The notes beneath the pieces were generated by a model. The model did no database searches. It had not been told where the DNA came from and saw only the letters and a program-made list of their open reading frames with translations. The position numbers and the translations under genes were made by a program. DNA of 64,000 nucleotides from Arthrobacter alpinus (GTDB lineage Bacteria > Actinomycetota > Actinomycetes > Actinomycetales > Micrococcaceae), in NCBI RefSeq assembly GCF_900105965.1, contig NZ_FNTV01000001.1, positions 3,410,001 through 3,474,000 on the forward strand, in the 5' to 3' direction. Below are positions 39,012 through 48,108 of this stretch, one piece after another. How positions within the stretch are numbered: the stretch's first letter is position 1; each line of letters begins with the position of its first letter.

Positions 39012-39968
39012 TTAGGAATCCTGCTGGGCTAGGAAGTGCTCCACATCAAGGGCGGCGGCACACCCCGAGCCGGCGGCCGTAATGGCCTGTCGGTACGTGG
39101 GGTCGATTACATCGCCGGCCGCGAAAACGCCCGGGAGGCTGGTTTTGGAGGTGCGGCCTTCTACGGCGATTGTGCCGGCGTCTGTCAGTTCGAGTGCACC
39201 CTTGACGAGGTCAACGCGAGGATCGTTGCCGATCGCCACGAACACACCCGTTACGGCAAGTTGGCTCTTCTCGCCAGTCAACAGGTTGTTCAGTTGAACG
39301 CCAGTGACCTTTGCATCGCCTTCAACGGCAACAACTTCCGAGTTCCAGATGAACTTGATCTTGGGGTGGTTGAGTGCGCGATCCGCCATGATCTTCGACG
39401 CCCGCAAGGTATCGCGGCGGTGCACAACGGTAACCGATTCTGCGAACTTAGTCAGGAAGATTGCCTCTTCCATAGCGGAGTCTCCGCCACCGATCACGGC
39501 AATGTTGTGACCCTTGAAGAAGAAACCGTCGCAGGTTGCGCAGGAGCTTACCCCGTGACCTACAAGCCGCTTCTCACCTTCAACACCCAGCTCACGGTAG
39601 GCGGAACCGGTGGAGATGATGACGGTACGAGCCTTGAATTCCTGGCCGTCGGCCAGCGTGACAGTCTTAACGGCACCCTCAAGCTCGACTGACGTGACGT
39701 CGTCGTACATGATCTCTGTACCGAATTTTTCAGCCTGCTGGCCCAGGTTTTCCATGAGGTCAGGGCCCATGATTCCGTCAGGGAAGCCGGGGAAGTTTTC
39801 CACTTCGGTGGTGTTCATGAGCTCGCCGCCAGCGGTAACGGAGCCAGCTATCATGAGCGGCTTGAGATCCGCGCGGGCGGTGTAGATCGCTGCGGTGTAT
39901 CCTGCGGGACCAGAACCTACAATGATGACATCACGGACATCGCTTGCGGGGGTGACTTGCGTGCTCAC
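39012..39968 (-). CDS. trxB: Thioredoxin-disulfide reductase
   Basis: A 318-residue FAD enzyme that passes electrons from NADPH to thioredoxin. The FAD site is [15 protein letters not shown] (GSGPAG 18–23) and the redox site is SCATCDGFF (Cys143, Cys146). The NADPH site is [12 protein letters not shown], and [20 protein letters not shown] closes the FAD site. The frame stays open to an ATG at 40082, but the GTG at 39968 has an AGGAAGAGGAA site upstream and gives the usual family length. Confidence 0.95.
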   Translation of the reverse strand: MSTQVTPASDVRDVIIVGSGPAGYTAAIYTARADLKPLMIAGSVTAGGELMNTTEVENFPGFPDGIMGPDLMENLGQQAEKFGTEIMYDDVTSVELEGAVKTVTLADGQEFKARTVIISTGSAYRELGVEGEKRLVGHGVSSCATCDGFFFKGHNIAVIGGGDSAMEEAIFLTKFAESVTVVHRRDTLRASKIMADRALNHPKIKFIWNSEVVAVEGDAKVTGVQLNNLLTGEKSQLAVTGVFVAIGNDPRVDLVKGALELTDAGTIAVEGRTSKTSLPGVFAAGDVIDPTYRQAITAAGSGCAAALDVEHFLAQQDS

Positions 39969-40091
39969 GGGTGGGTGTTCCTCTTCCTTCTTGATGGAAC
40001 CGCACCAGGGCGGCCCACTGGGACCTTCGTTATCCACAACCGGCCCGAGGGCGCGGTTATTCCACCACGCCGGGCGCGGCACGAATATAGG

Positions 40092-41519
40092 CTACTTAAC
40101 GCTGATTTCGGTGATCTTCAAACCGTACGGGTAAGAGTTGAACGGCTGAAGCTTGGGCAATTCGGCAAAACTGATAATGACGTACTTGGCCTTCACACCT
40201 GGCGCGGCAGTCAAGGTGAAATCAGGAGCACTGAACGAGCCGCTGCCGATCTTCGTGGCGCCCTCAAGCTCGGGCTTGCTGTTGGCCAGGATATTGAACT
40301 GTCCGCCAGTACCGGCAAGTTGGTTGATCGTCACGGAGCTGATGGTTGATTCTTCAGCAAGTTCCACCACCAGATTAATGCCCTCGGTGAGGTTGGCGAA
40401 GTCAGCGTTGGAGAACTCCACCGTGGGCCAGTACGTTGCCTTGTTGCCATCGAAGGCATCTTTCAGGCGCGGGTAATAGGCTTCGCTGTAGTTCTGAACG
40501 CCGTCGGCGTAGGTGGTGATGTCGGTGAGGTTCTTGACCACGGGAGCAACAGGGGCCGGTTCTGCCGGAGCATCCGAGGTCTGCTCCGCGGTGGCGTCCG
40601 GTGTAGTGGCGGCGGAGGTTGTGCCACCCGCTTGATTACTTGAACCGTCAAACAAGCTGCCGACGTGCTGGAAAGCGAAAATCAGCGCGCCAATCAACAA
40701 AACACCAACGATGGCACCGGTCAGGACACGACCACCGGTACGCGGAGCGTTTTCATCATCTTCATCGTCAAGCAATTCCGGCTCAGCATATTCATCGCCA
40801 GAGCCGCGCAATTCAGCCGGAAAGGTGCTCGCGCGGCGGGCGTCCGCGGCGTTTTCGTCATGATCCTCGTTGATGAATCCGTAGTCTTCCTCGTCCCAGA
40901 GAGTCACCTTCTCCTGTGCCGGAGGCGTTGCCGCGGCGGCTGCAACAGGAGGGACGACGGCGGCTGCCGGGGCGGGCGTGGAAGTGACCGCGGCGGTAGG
41001 CGCCGGAGTGGCTGCCGCTGGCCGCACAGGGGCAGCAGGGCGCACTGGTTCCCTAGTTACCTTGGGCAGTGCAGCTGAGGGAGGAAGCTGTGAATTGTCG
41101 TCATACACGTAGGCGCCACCGGCCGGCGCCGCATCGCGGGCCTTTCCGAAGATCTCGGTACCTAGGGTGTCGGTAAAGAACGGCTCTTGGTAGACGTCTT
41201 CGGCCGGTTCCGTGGGGACAACAAGATCCAGCAGGTCCGCCGGTGTAGTCCTGGAGGCAATGAGGTAGGTGCTGTTGTCCTGAACGCCAAGGTCCAAAAT
41301 GGAGACGTTGGAGACGCGTGTGCCAATGGCCACCTCGCGTGAACTCTGTGTAAGGTTCGCGGAATTCTCAACAGCCGACACCAATATACTGACTGGTCGG
41401 TTTAGGACTTGGTCCAGTCCATCAAGGATGACGTCGTTCTCGGCTGAGGCCAAGATACGTCCGGTCACCTTGTAGCGGCCGCCCAGGATGGATCCCACAT
41501 CAATAGGTTGTGGCACCAA
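40092..41519 (-). CDS. Membrane-anchored pseudokinase-like protein with extracellular discoidin-like domain
   Basis: The 475-residue protein starts with a degenerate protein-kinase N-lobe (GGRYKVTGRILASAENDVIL, residues 13–32, then LNRPVSILVSA). It lacks the glycine-rich loop GxGxxG, and no catalytic HRD or DFG motif follows. An Ala/Pro-rich linker (about 160–200) and an acidic stretch (208–258) lead to one membrane span (264–284). The extracellular part (about 330–475) resembles a galactose-binding/discoidin fold (LKDAFDGNKATYWPTVEFSN, then LVVELAEESTISSVTINQL). In mycobacteria a pseudokinase and a jelly-roll domain are fused to MurJ; here they form a separate gene just downstream of murJ. 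Control of lipid II flipping is inference. Confidence 0.75.
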   Translation of the reverse strand: MVPQPIDVGSILGGRYKVTGRILASAENDVILDGLDQVLNRPVSILVSAVENSANLTQSSREVAIGTRVSNVSILDLGVQDNSTYLIASRTTPADLLDLVVPTEPAEDVYQEPFFTDTLGTEIFGKARDAAPAGGAYVYDDNSQLPPSAALPKVTREPVRPAAPVRPAAATPAPTAAVTSTPAPAAAVVPPVAAAAATPPAQEKVTLWDEEDYGFINEDHDENAADARRASTFPAELRGSGDEYAEPELLDDEDDENAPRTGGRVLTGAIVGVLLIGALIFAFQHVGSLFDGSSNQAGGTTSAATTPDATAEQTSDAPAEPAPVAPVVKNLTDITTYADGVQNYSEAYYPRLKDAFDGNKATYWPTVEFSNADFANLTEGINLVVELAEESTISSVTINQLAGTGGQFNILANSKPELEGATKIGSGSFSAPDFTLTAAPGVKAKYVIISFAELPKLQPFNSYPYGLKITEISVK

Positions 41520-41650
41520 ATCCTCCTCTTAATGCACGGGGCTGGTGCGAGTTGTGCACGCGAAGCCATATTTTGACTGATTCTATAGGAAAATGCGGTA
41601 AGTTCCATGGTTGCGGTCTTGACAGGCCGCTACCACTTAAGGAAATTTTC

Positions 41651-43585
41651 TTATCTGGAAGGAAGGCGATTGCGAACCTTTGCAAGTAGGGGATTGAGTA
41701 GAGAGTCAACTTCGGCAACTCGCATTTGCTTCAGAACCACTATGTAGACCACGGCCATGAGGGTACCCACGACGGCGAGGGTGGCGGCGGCCGCGGGAAT
41801 TGAGGACCACATGAATCCATTGGTCACGGAGCTGCCGAAGAGGCGCAACGCAAGTTCACCGATGATGCCGGCCGCAAGGGCTGCCACCAGGAAGCGCATG
41901 TGGGCGCGCATGATGAGTCCTCCGCCGTAATTCCCTAGCTTGGCGCGAAGGAAGAAATGGCTGACGATGGGCCCCAAGACATTTGTCAGGGTGTAGCTGG
42001 CCGCAAGCCCGTAGATGATGAACTCTTCGGGCAGCAGCGCCGCTGAGAGAGCCGAAGCCATGCCGATGCACACCATTATGCATTGGATGATGAACGGGGC
42101 GCGGGCGTTCTCCTGCGCATAAAACGCCCTGTTCAGGATGAAGTTAATGCTGTAGAACGGGGCTCCGATGGCCAGGATGGACAGCGTGATGGCGATCTGG
42201 CGACCCACGTTCTCGTGGCCTCCGCTGAAGAGCATGCCGAAGGGGCCGGAGAGGACCAATAAGGCGACAGCCGCAAAAACGGTGGCCATGCCCGTGGTTC
42301 GCAGTGCCGAGCCTAGAGAGCTACGCAGCGCTGACATGTCCTTGTCAGCGGCAGCATGGGCCATTGCTGTGAACATCACCGTGGCAATGGACAGGGCAAT
42401 GATGGAGTGCGGCATGATGTACAACTCGGTGGCCCGGTTTAGCGCCCAGATTCCTGGGATGTTGGAACTGCTCCCGGGGGCATCGTCACCGCCGGCAGGG
42501 ATGGTGGCAACTCGCATAATGATGATGAAGCTCAAGTTGCCAATGATCATGGTTCCCATGGTCCAGACGGCAACCTTGGCGGTGGCACCGAGACCGGTAC
42601 CCTTCCACCCAAACTTGGGACGCAGGTTCAGGCCAAGGCGGTGCACCGGGATTAGCAGCACGGCCGACTGTACAACGATCCCGAGCGTGGCTGTCCCGGC
42701 CAACATCCAGGTCTGGCCCATGGTCCAGTTGTCTACAGTGTGCGAGGTGCTTGCGGAGCTGCCGGCAACAAGAATGAACACCAGGAGGCCAACGATGGCC
42801 ACCACGTTGTTGACGACTGGCGCCCAGGCGTAGGCCCTAAATGAATTGTGGGCGTTGAGTACCTGACCAAGGAGGGAAAACAGTCCGTAAAAGAAGATCT
42901 GCGGCAGAAGGAACAAGCCAAAGATGATGGCCAACTCCAGCTTCTTGCCGGTGAATGAGGTGGACAACCCCATGATGGGTGCAGCGAGCAGCAAGACCAC
43001 CGCAGTCAGGGCCAACAAGCCCAGAACACCCAAGGTCAGGAGCCTGGAGATGAAATCAGAACCCTTATCAGGATGCTTGCTGGCCTTGGCGATCTGTGGG
43101 ATCAGAACCGCGTTGAACACGCCGCCGGCAATCATGAGGAAGATCAAGTTGGGGAGGTTGTTGGAGCCCTCAAAAATATTTGCGATGGCCGTGTCTGCGA
43201 TCGCAATACCGAGAACGATTCCCTTGACGAAACCAAGAATGCGCGAGGCCAACGTACCGATGGCCATCGATGCACCCGAGCGGGCAGCGCTGGGCACACC
43301 CTTGCCTGATGCGGCCCTGCCCGGTTCAGGCTGACCGGAGGCAGCATTGCCGTGTTCCTCGTCCACCAAGCTGGCAATGGACGACGGCGCCCGGCCGGCA
43401 TTGATGTGAGTGGCTGCGGGCTGCAGTTGGGTATGTGGCACTGCCTGCATGGCCGCCTGCGGGGAAGCTTGTACAGCTGTCAACATGGAAGTATCCAAAC
43501 TGACTGGCGCAGAGGCAGACCGTGGCGCTGCATTGGGTTTCGGCGGGACGTTGACCCGTTCATGGCTAGACATTGTTTCCATCAT
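41651..43585 (-). CDS. murJ: Lipid II flippase MurJ (MviN)
   Basis: The 644-residue protein has a polar N-terminal extension of about 105 residues (PPKPNAAPRSASAP and similar). About 14 membrane spans of the MOP superfamily follow, starting at MAIGTLASRILGFVKGIVLG. The motifs NLPNLIFLMIAGGVFNAVLI, GLFLLPQIFFYGLFSLLGQV and FYSINFILNRAFYAQENARA are typical of MurJ. It moves lipid-linked peptidoglycan precursor to the outer leaflet. It carries no kinase domain; that part is in the next gene. An alternative ATG at 43573 is possible. Confidence 0.93.
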   Translation of the reverse strand: MMETMSSHERVNVPPKPNAAPRSASAPVSLDTSMLTAVQASPQAAMQAVPHTQLQPAATHINAGRAPSSIASLVDEEHGNAASGQPEPGRAASGKGVPSAARSGASMAIGTLASRILGFVKGIVLGIAIADTAIANIFEGSNNLPNLIFLMIAGGVFNAVLIPQIAKASKHPDKGSDFISRLLTLGVLGLLALTAVVLLLAAPIMGLSTSFTGKKLELAIIFGLFLLPQIFFYGLFSLLGQVLNAHNSFRAYAWAPVVNNVVAIVGLLVFILVAGSSASTSHTVDNWTMGQTWMLAGTATLGIVVQSAVLLIPVHRLGLNLRPKFGWKGTGLGATAKVAVWTMGTMIIGNLSFIIIMRVATIPAGGDDAPGSSSNIPGIWALNRATELYIMPHSIIALSIATVMFTAMAHAAADKDMSALRSSLGSALRTTGMATVFAAVALLVLSGPFGMLFSGGHENVGRQIAITLSILAIGAPFYSINFILNRAFYAQENARAPFIIQCIMVCIGMASALSAALLPEEFIIYGLAASYTLTNVLGPIVSHFFLRAKLGNYGGGLIMRAHMRFLVAALAAGIIGELALRLFGSSVTNGFMWSSIPAAAATLAVVGTLMAVVYIVVLKQMRVAEVDSLLNPLLAKVRNRLPSR

Positions 43586-43669
43586 CTCACTGGAGGCTCA
43601 AAGAGTGCTGGCAGCGGCCAATTCTTCGAGTGTGGGGACGAACACTGGTGCCAGTGGGTGGGCGCCAGA

Positions 43670-44218
43670 CTAGAAGTGTTCGGGCAGCAATTCACGGGCC
43701 AGATCAGTGATGCGCCGCTCGTTGGGGAAAGAGAGCTTTTTTGCCAGCTCACCCAAGGGAACCCACGCAACGTCAACGGCCTCATGGTCCGGATCGTTTT
43801 CAATGGTCAGGTAGCCGCCTGTTGCGCGCAGCAGGAAGTGGTGAACGGTCTTGTGCACGCGGTGACCACTGACGGTGAACCAGTAGTCAATGCTGCCCAA
43901 GGTGGCCAGGACAACGCCAGCAATGCCGGTTTCTTCTTCAATCTCACGCACAGCGGCCTCAGCGTGCGTTTCCGCACCTTCCGGGTGACCCTTTGGCAGG
44001 CACCACTCGAGCCGGCCACCGCGATTGATGCGGGCAATGATCGCTACCTGGGGTACGCCGTCGTGCATCTCAATCACCACGCCGCCCGCGGAAACTTCTT
44101 CAACGGTGGGCAGCTGGCTCGGCGCGCTCGATGCTGCGGGCACAACCAGAGAACCCATTGCCGCTGGCAATGGATTCCTCTTCGGCGCGCGCGGCACGGG
44201 GTGAACCATGCAGTCCAC
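43670..44218 (-). CDS. NUDIX hydrolase
   Basis: A 182-residue protein with a complete Nudix box: GHPEGAETHAEAAVREIEEE followed by TGI fits G-x5-E-x7-R-E-U-x-E-E-x-G-U. A tail of about 40 residues precedes the domain. Such enzymes hydrolyse nucleoside diphosphate derivatives; the substrate is unknown. It diverges from cca with 119 bases between, and lies 84 bases upstream of murJ, so the two may share a transcript. The NUDIX–murJ pairing opposite cca is conserved in mycobacteria. Confidence 0.88.
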   Translation of the reverse strand: MDCMVHPVPRAPKRNPLPAAMGSLVVPAASSAPSQLPTVEEVSAGGVVIEMHDGVPQVAIIARINRGGRLEWCLPKGHPEGAETHAEAAVREIEEETGIAGVVLATLGSIDYWFTVSGHRVHKTVHHFLLRATGGYLTIENDPDHEAVDVAWVPLGELAKKLSFPNERRITDLARELLPEHF

Positions 44219-44337
44219 TCTAGCTATCTTTGGTCATGGATGATGACAGGTGGCCGGGGTGGTTTCCGCAGAGTCCCCGCGATGGCTATGGGCGGGGCAA
44301 TCGCACGAGTGCAAAAGTCTGGCATCCTTAAGGAACC

Positions 44338-45846
44338 ATGGATTTAGCGCTCGATACCTCAAAATTTGACCCGGTGGTTCTTGAGCTCGGCCGGCTCTTT
44401 GCCGACGCCGGCTTTGAACTCTCTCTTGTGGGAGGACCCGTCCGCGACCTCTTCTTGGGGCGGACCTCACCGGATTTGGACTTCACCACCAACGCGACAC
44501 CCGATGAAATTCTTCAGGTGGCCAAAAAATGGGCGGATTCGCACTGGGAGATGGGTCGCGAATTCGGCACCATCGGCTTCCGCAAACGCAACGCCAGTAA
44601 AGAGGTGTTGCTCATTGAGGTCACCACTTACCGAGCCGAGGCCTATGATCCCGATTCCCGAAAGCCCGTCGTGGCATTTGGCCGGTCGCTGGTTGACGAT
44701 TTGCAGCGCCGTGACTTCAGCGTCAATTCCATGGCTTTGCGCCTGCCCGAGATGGAACTCATTGATCCCTTTGGTGGCGCCAAGGACTTGGCCGCCGGGC
44801 TGTTGCGCACGCCTGGGGCTGCCGTGGACTCCTTCTCGGATGACCCCTTGCGCATGATGCGGGCAGCCCGCTTTGCGTCCCAGTTGGGCTTCTCGCTCCA
44901 TCCTGAGGTCCTGGCGGCCATGAAGGGAATGGCCGAGAGGATCAGTATTATCTCGGCGGAGCGGGTCCGGGATGAGCTGGTCAAGCTGATCTGCGGCGCC
45001 CATCCCCGAGCTGGCATCGACATCCTGGTTGAGACCGGGCTGGCCGATCTGGTGCTGCCTGAAGTTCCTGCACTGAAGCTGGAAAGCGATGAACACCACC
45101 GCCACAAGGACGTGTACCAGCATTCCCTGCAGGTACTGGAGCAGGCTGCTGCCCTGGAGACCGGCCCGGATGGTCCCGTTCCCGGCCCTGACTTCGTGTT
45201 GCGCTTCGCGGCCCTCATGCACGACGTCGGCAAGCCCAAAACCCGCCGTTTTGAACCCGGCGGCGGGGTCAGCTTCCGGCACCATGACCTGGCCGGGGCT
45301 AAGCTCACGGCAAAGCGGATGAAAGCGCTGCGCTTTGACAATGACTCGATCAAAGCGGTTTCCCGCCTGGTGGAGCTGCACATGCGCTTCTATGGGTATG
45401 GAGAAGCGGGGTGGACTGACTCAGCCGTTCGCCGGTACGTCACAGATGCAGGCCCCGTACTGGAGCGACTGCACCGATTGACGCGATCGGACGTCACTAC
45501 GCGTAACCAACGTAAGGCCGACAGGCTGTCCTTTGCCTACGATGATCTTGAACAACGTATTGCTGTTTTGGCTGAACAAGAAGAGCTTGACTCGATTCGA
45601 CCGGACTTGGACGGCGGGGCCATCATGGCCTTGTTGAACATCAAGCCCGGGCGGGTTGTGGGCCGGGCATACAACTTCCTGCTCGAACTTCGCATGGAAC
45701 GCGGACCGTTGGGCCCGGAAGAAGCAGAAAAAGAACTTCGGACGTGGTGGGTCGAGCAGCCCGAAGCTGCAGCACCCGAAGGCGCTGGGTCTAAAGACCA
45801 GGAACTCGAATCCAGCGCTCCGCGTGACGCGGCGGAAACTCCCTAG
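44338..45846 (+). CDS. cca: CCA tRNA nucleotidyltransferase
   Basis: A 502-residue enzyme that builds or repairs the CCA end of tRNAs. The polymerase-beta-like head shows LVGGPVRDLFLGRTSPDLDF followed by TTN, with the two metal-binding aspartates, and RRDFSVNSMALRL. DDPLRMMRAARFASQLGF is the neck, and an HD domain follows (LMHDVGKPKTRR, FRHHDLAGA). The C-terminal 50 residues are acidic and variable. It is needed for the tRNA-Ile gene at 11.9 kb, which lacks an encoded CCA. Confidence 0.95.
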   Translation: MDLALDTSKFDPVVLELGRLFADAGFELSLVGGPVRDLFLGRTSPDLDFTTNATPDEILQVAKKWADSHWEMGREFGTIGFRKRNASKEVLLIEVTTYRAEAYDPDSRKPVVAFGRSLVDDLQRRDFSVNSMALRLPEMELIDPFGGAKDLAAGLLRTPGAAVDSFSDDPLRMMRAARFASQLGFSLHPEVLAAMKGMAERISIISAERVRDELVKLICGAHPRAGIDILVETGLADLVLPEVPALKLESDEHHRHKDVYQHSLQVLEQAAALETGPDGPVPGPDFVLRFAALMHDVGKPKTRRFEPGGGVSFRHHDLAGAKLTAKRMKALRFDNDSIKAVSRLVELHMRFYGYGEAGWTDSAVRRYVTDAGPVLERLHRLTRSDVTTRNQRKADRLSFAYDDLEQRIAVLAEQEELDSIRPDLDGGAIMALLNIKPGRVVGRAYNFLLELRMERGPLGPEEAEKELRTWWVEQPEAAAPEGAGSKDQELESSAPRDAAETP

Positions 45847-45892
45847 ACCAAACAGCACCCCTAGATACATGCATTGATTGGAATATAAGACC

Positions 45893-46516
45893 ATGAGCCA
45901 AACTGGATCCTCACCCGCTGCAGCCGCACCCATTCCGGGTGGTCCCAAGCTGTGGCTGTTGCGCCATGGAGAAACCGAATGGTCGCGCAGTGGGCAGTAC
46001 ACGGGGCTGACGGATTTGCCGTTAACGGAGGTTGGGGAGACTCAGGCCCGGTCCGCACAGGCCACGCTTGCCGGCGTCGACTTTGATCTGGTCCTGACCT
46101 CCCCGTTGCAGCGTGCGCAGCGTACAGCCTCCTTGGCTGGCTTCCCCGATGCCCAGCAGGAGCCCAACGCCGTGGAATGGGATTACGGTGACTACGAAGG
46201 CATTGACAGCGCCGTAGTACGCGCTGAAAACCCGGGCTACCTGATCTGGGACAGTGGCGTGCCGAACGGCGAGGCACTTGAGCATGTTGGCGCGCGTGCC
46301 GATGAGATCGTCAAGCGGGTTCGCGCAGTCAAGCGGGAAGATGGTGCTCCCGCCAACGTCCTGCTGGTGGCCCACGGACATTTCCTGAGGATCCTCACCG
46401 CGCGCTGGTTGGGTCTGCCTGCTGGCGAAGGGCGTCACTTCATCCTGGGCACGGCCAAGGTTTGCACTCTGGGTTGGGACAAGAAAACCCCCGCCGTTGA
46501 ACAGTGGGGTCTGTGA
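45893..46516 (+). CDS. Histidine phosphatase family protein
   Basis: A 207-residue phosphoglycerate-mutase-like phosphatase. The catalytic motif LLRHGETEW (Arg24, His25) is followed by GLTDLPLTEVGETQARSAQA, and later TSPLQRAQRTASLAG and LLVAHGHFLRIL provide the second histidine. This resembles acid phosphatases of the broad-specificity type; the substrate is unknown. The open frame starts five codons earlier at 45878, but MSQTGSSPAA is the more natural N-terminus. No strong ribosome-binding site distinguishes them. It follows cca by 46 bases. Confidence 0.88.
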   Translation: MSQTGSSPAAAAPIPGGPKLWLLRHGETEWSRSGQYTGLTDLPLTEVGETQARSAQATLAGVDFDLVLTSPLQRAQRTASLAGFPDAQQEPNAVEWDYGDYEGIDSAVVRAENPGYLIWDSGVPNGEALEHVGARADEIVKRVRAVKREDGAPANVLLVAHGHFLRILTARWLGLPAGEGRHFILGTAKVCTLGWDKKTPAVEQWGL

Positions 46517-46605
46517 CGGGCTTTCCGCCTGCACCCTTGAAACAGTGCTCATAACGCGATAAAGCCGCGGTCGGGTTGCCGGTGGGAAGCGGTAGGCTCG
46601 TGGTC

Positions 46606-48108
46606 ATGCAGGATTCACAGGCTTCGGGGACTTCATCCCGGCATCCCATTGTTGTGCCTTCGCGCAGCGATTCCCTACTGCGCACCCTGACGGAACCTGT
46701 GGGTGGTCCGCTGGGCAAGCGCACGGCGCCGGGAATCACCAATCCGGGGTTCTTCACGGTGGAACGGGTCCTCATTCTCATGGCGGCGGTGTCCGCGTTC
46801 ATCGCTGTCATGGCAAAGTCTCATTGCCGCACGATGGGGTGGACCACTCCGGATCAGCAATCGACCGTGTGCTGGTCAGTTTTCCCCAATGCATTTGTGG
46901 AGGACCGCTTAGCCACCCACTTCCCGTTCTTCAGTGAGGGTTCACCCTTTAGCCAACCGGTTATAGCCGGGTGGATCGCGGGAATTACGGCCTGGATGAC
47001 TCGGGCCTCCGGGGATGGGGCACTGCGGCAGCTAGCTTTCTTTGACCTCAACGCCATTTTGATTGCCGCGCTGTGGATCGCCACCGTGGTTATGGTGGCC
47101 CGTACCGCGGGCCGGCGGCCGTGGGACGCGGCCATAGTCGCGACCAGCCCCGTTCTGGTGCTGATGGCCTATGTCAGCTGGGATTTCTGGGCGGTGGCAC
47201 TGGTGAGCCTGGCGCTTTACCTTTTTGCCCGGCGTCGTACACTCTGGGCGGGTGCGGTACTAGGGATTGCCAGTTTGGCGGCACCCTACCCGATTCTCAT
47301 TCTGCTGGTTCTGTTGCTGCTGGGTATCAGGGCGGGCCGGGCCACCAGGATGCTTGAAATGATCGCCGCTGCGGCGATTGCCCTCCTACTGTTTTTGGCG
47401 CCCATCATGGCGACGAATCCGCCCGCGATCCCAGAGTATTTGAAGGCGTTGATTGCGGCCGAGTCGTCTGAATCGTCCATCTATGGCGGGTGGAACATCC
47501 TTGCAGCACAAGTAGGCATGCCCGTCATGGGAATTGGAATGGTCAATGCGCTATCTGCGATTCTGCTGGCGGCGCTGCTTCTGGCGGTGGCCTACCTTGC
47601 CCTCTACACGCCCAGGCGACCCCGGGTGGGGCAACTTATTTTCGTAGCCGTGGCCGGTTTCGTGGTGATCAACAAGACCACTGAACCGTGGCACGCGCTG
47701 TGGTTGGTGCCCTTGGTGGCGCTGGCAATGCCTCGATGGCGTCCGGTGCTCCTGTGGCAGGCGGCGGTCTTGACGCATTTCATCGCACTGATGCTGTTCC
47801 GCAGCAAAACCTTGGGCAACATCAGCAACCAGCACGCCATCGATGCCCCGTACTTTGTCATGGCTGCGGTGCTCTCCGGCGCTGCCACGTGCGTATTGAT
47901 TGGGCTGACCATCAGGGATATATACGTTACCGGGCATGATGTGGTGCGCCGTGGACCAATTGCCGATGCTCAGGGCGGTGCCTTCCTTGACGCTCCGGGG
48001 GATCCGGCGGTTGCGCTGCTGGACGAGGCCGAGGAGTCCTTCCGGGGTCCTTCCGCAGAGGCTGCACCGCAGGACGCATCCGTACCGAAGGACTCCCAGG
48101 ATGGTTGA
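46606..48108 (+). CDS. Polytopic membrane protein, GT87-like glycosyltransferase candidate
   Basis: A 500-residue protein with about 11 hydrophobic spans. A long extracytoplasmic loop after the first span holds HCRTMGWTTPDQQSTVCWSV, and the Asp here could be the acidic catalytic residue of GT-C mannosyltransferases. Later features are WDFWAVALVSLALYLFARRR and an acidic C-terminal tail (DEAEESFRGPSAEAAPQ). The layout fits the DUF2029/GT87 group of lipid-linked sugar transferases, but I see no decisive motif. Its stop overlaps the next start by eight bases. ATG 46606 is preferred over 46576, whose first ten residues look untranslated. Confidence 0.65.
   Translation: MQDSQASGTSSRHPIVVPSRSDSLLRTLTEPVGGPLGKRTAPGITNPGFFTVERVLILMAAVSAFIAVMAKSHCRTMGWTTPDQQSTVCWSVFPNAFVEDRLATHFPFFSEGSPFSQPVIAGWIAGITAWMTRASGDGALRQLAFFDLNAILIAALWIATVVMVARTAGRRPWDAAIVATSPVLVLMAYVSWDFWAVALVSLALYLFARRRTLWAGAVLGIASLAAPYPILILLVLLLLGIRAGRATRMLEMIAAAAIALLLFLAPIMATNPPAIPEYLKALIAAESSESSIYGGWNILAAQVGMPVMGIGMVNALSAILLAALLLAVAYLALYTPRRPRVGQLIFVAVAGFVVINKTTEPWHALWLVPLVALAMPRWRPVLLWQAAVLTHFIALMLFRSKTLGNISNQHAIDAPYFVMAAVLSGAATCVLIGLTIRDIYVTGHDVVRRGPIADAQGGAFLDAPGDPAVALLDEAEESFRGPSAEAAPQDASVPKDSQDG

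Noticed and set aside
44467..45381. A 304-codon frame antisense to cca
   Set aside because: It is a shadow of the cca codon pattern. The translation has no recognisable family, and cca is complete on the other strand.
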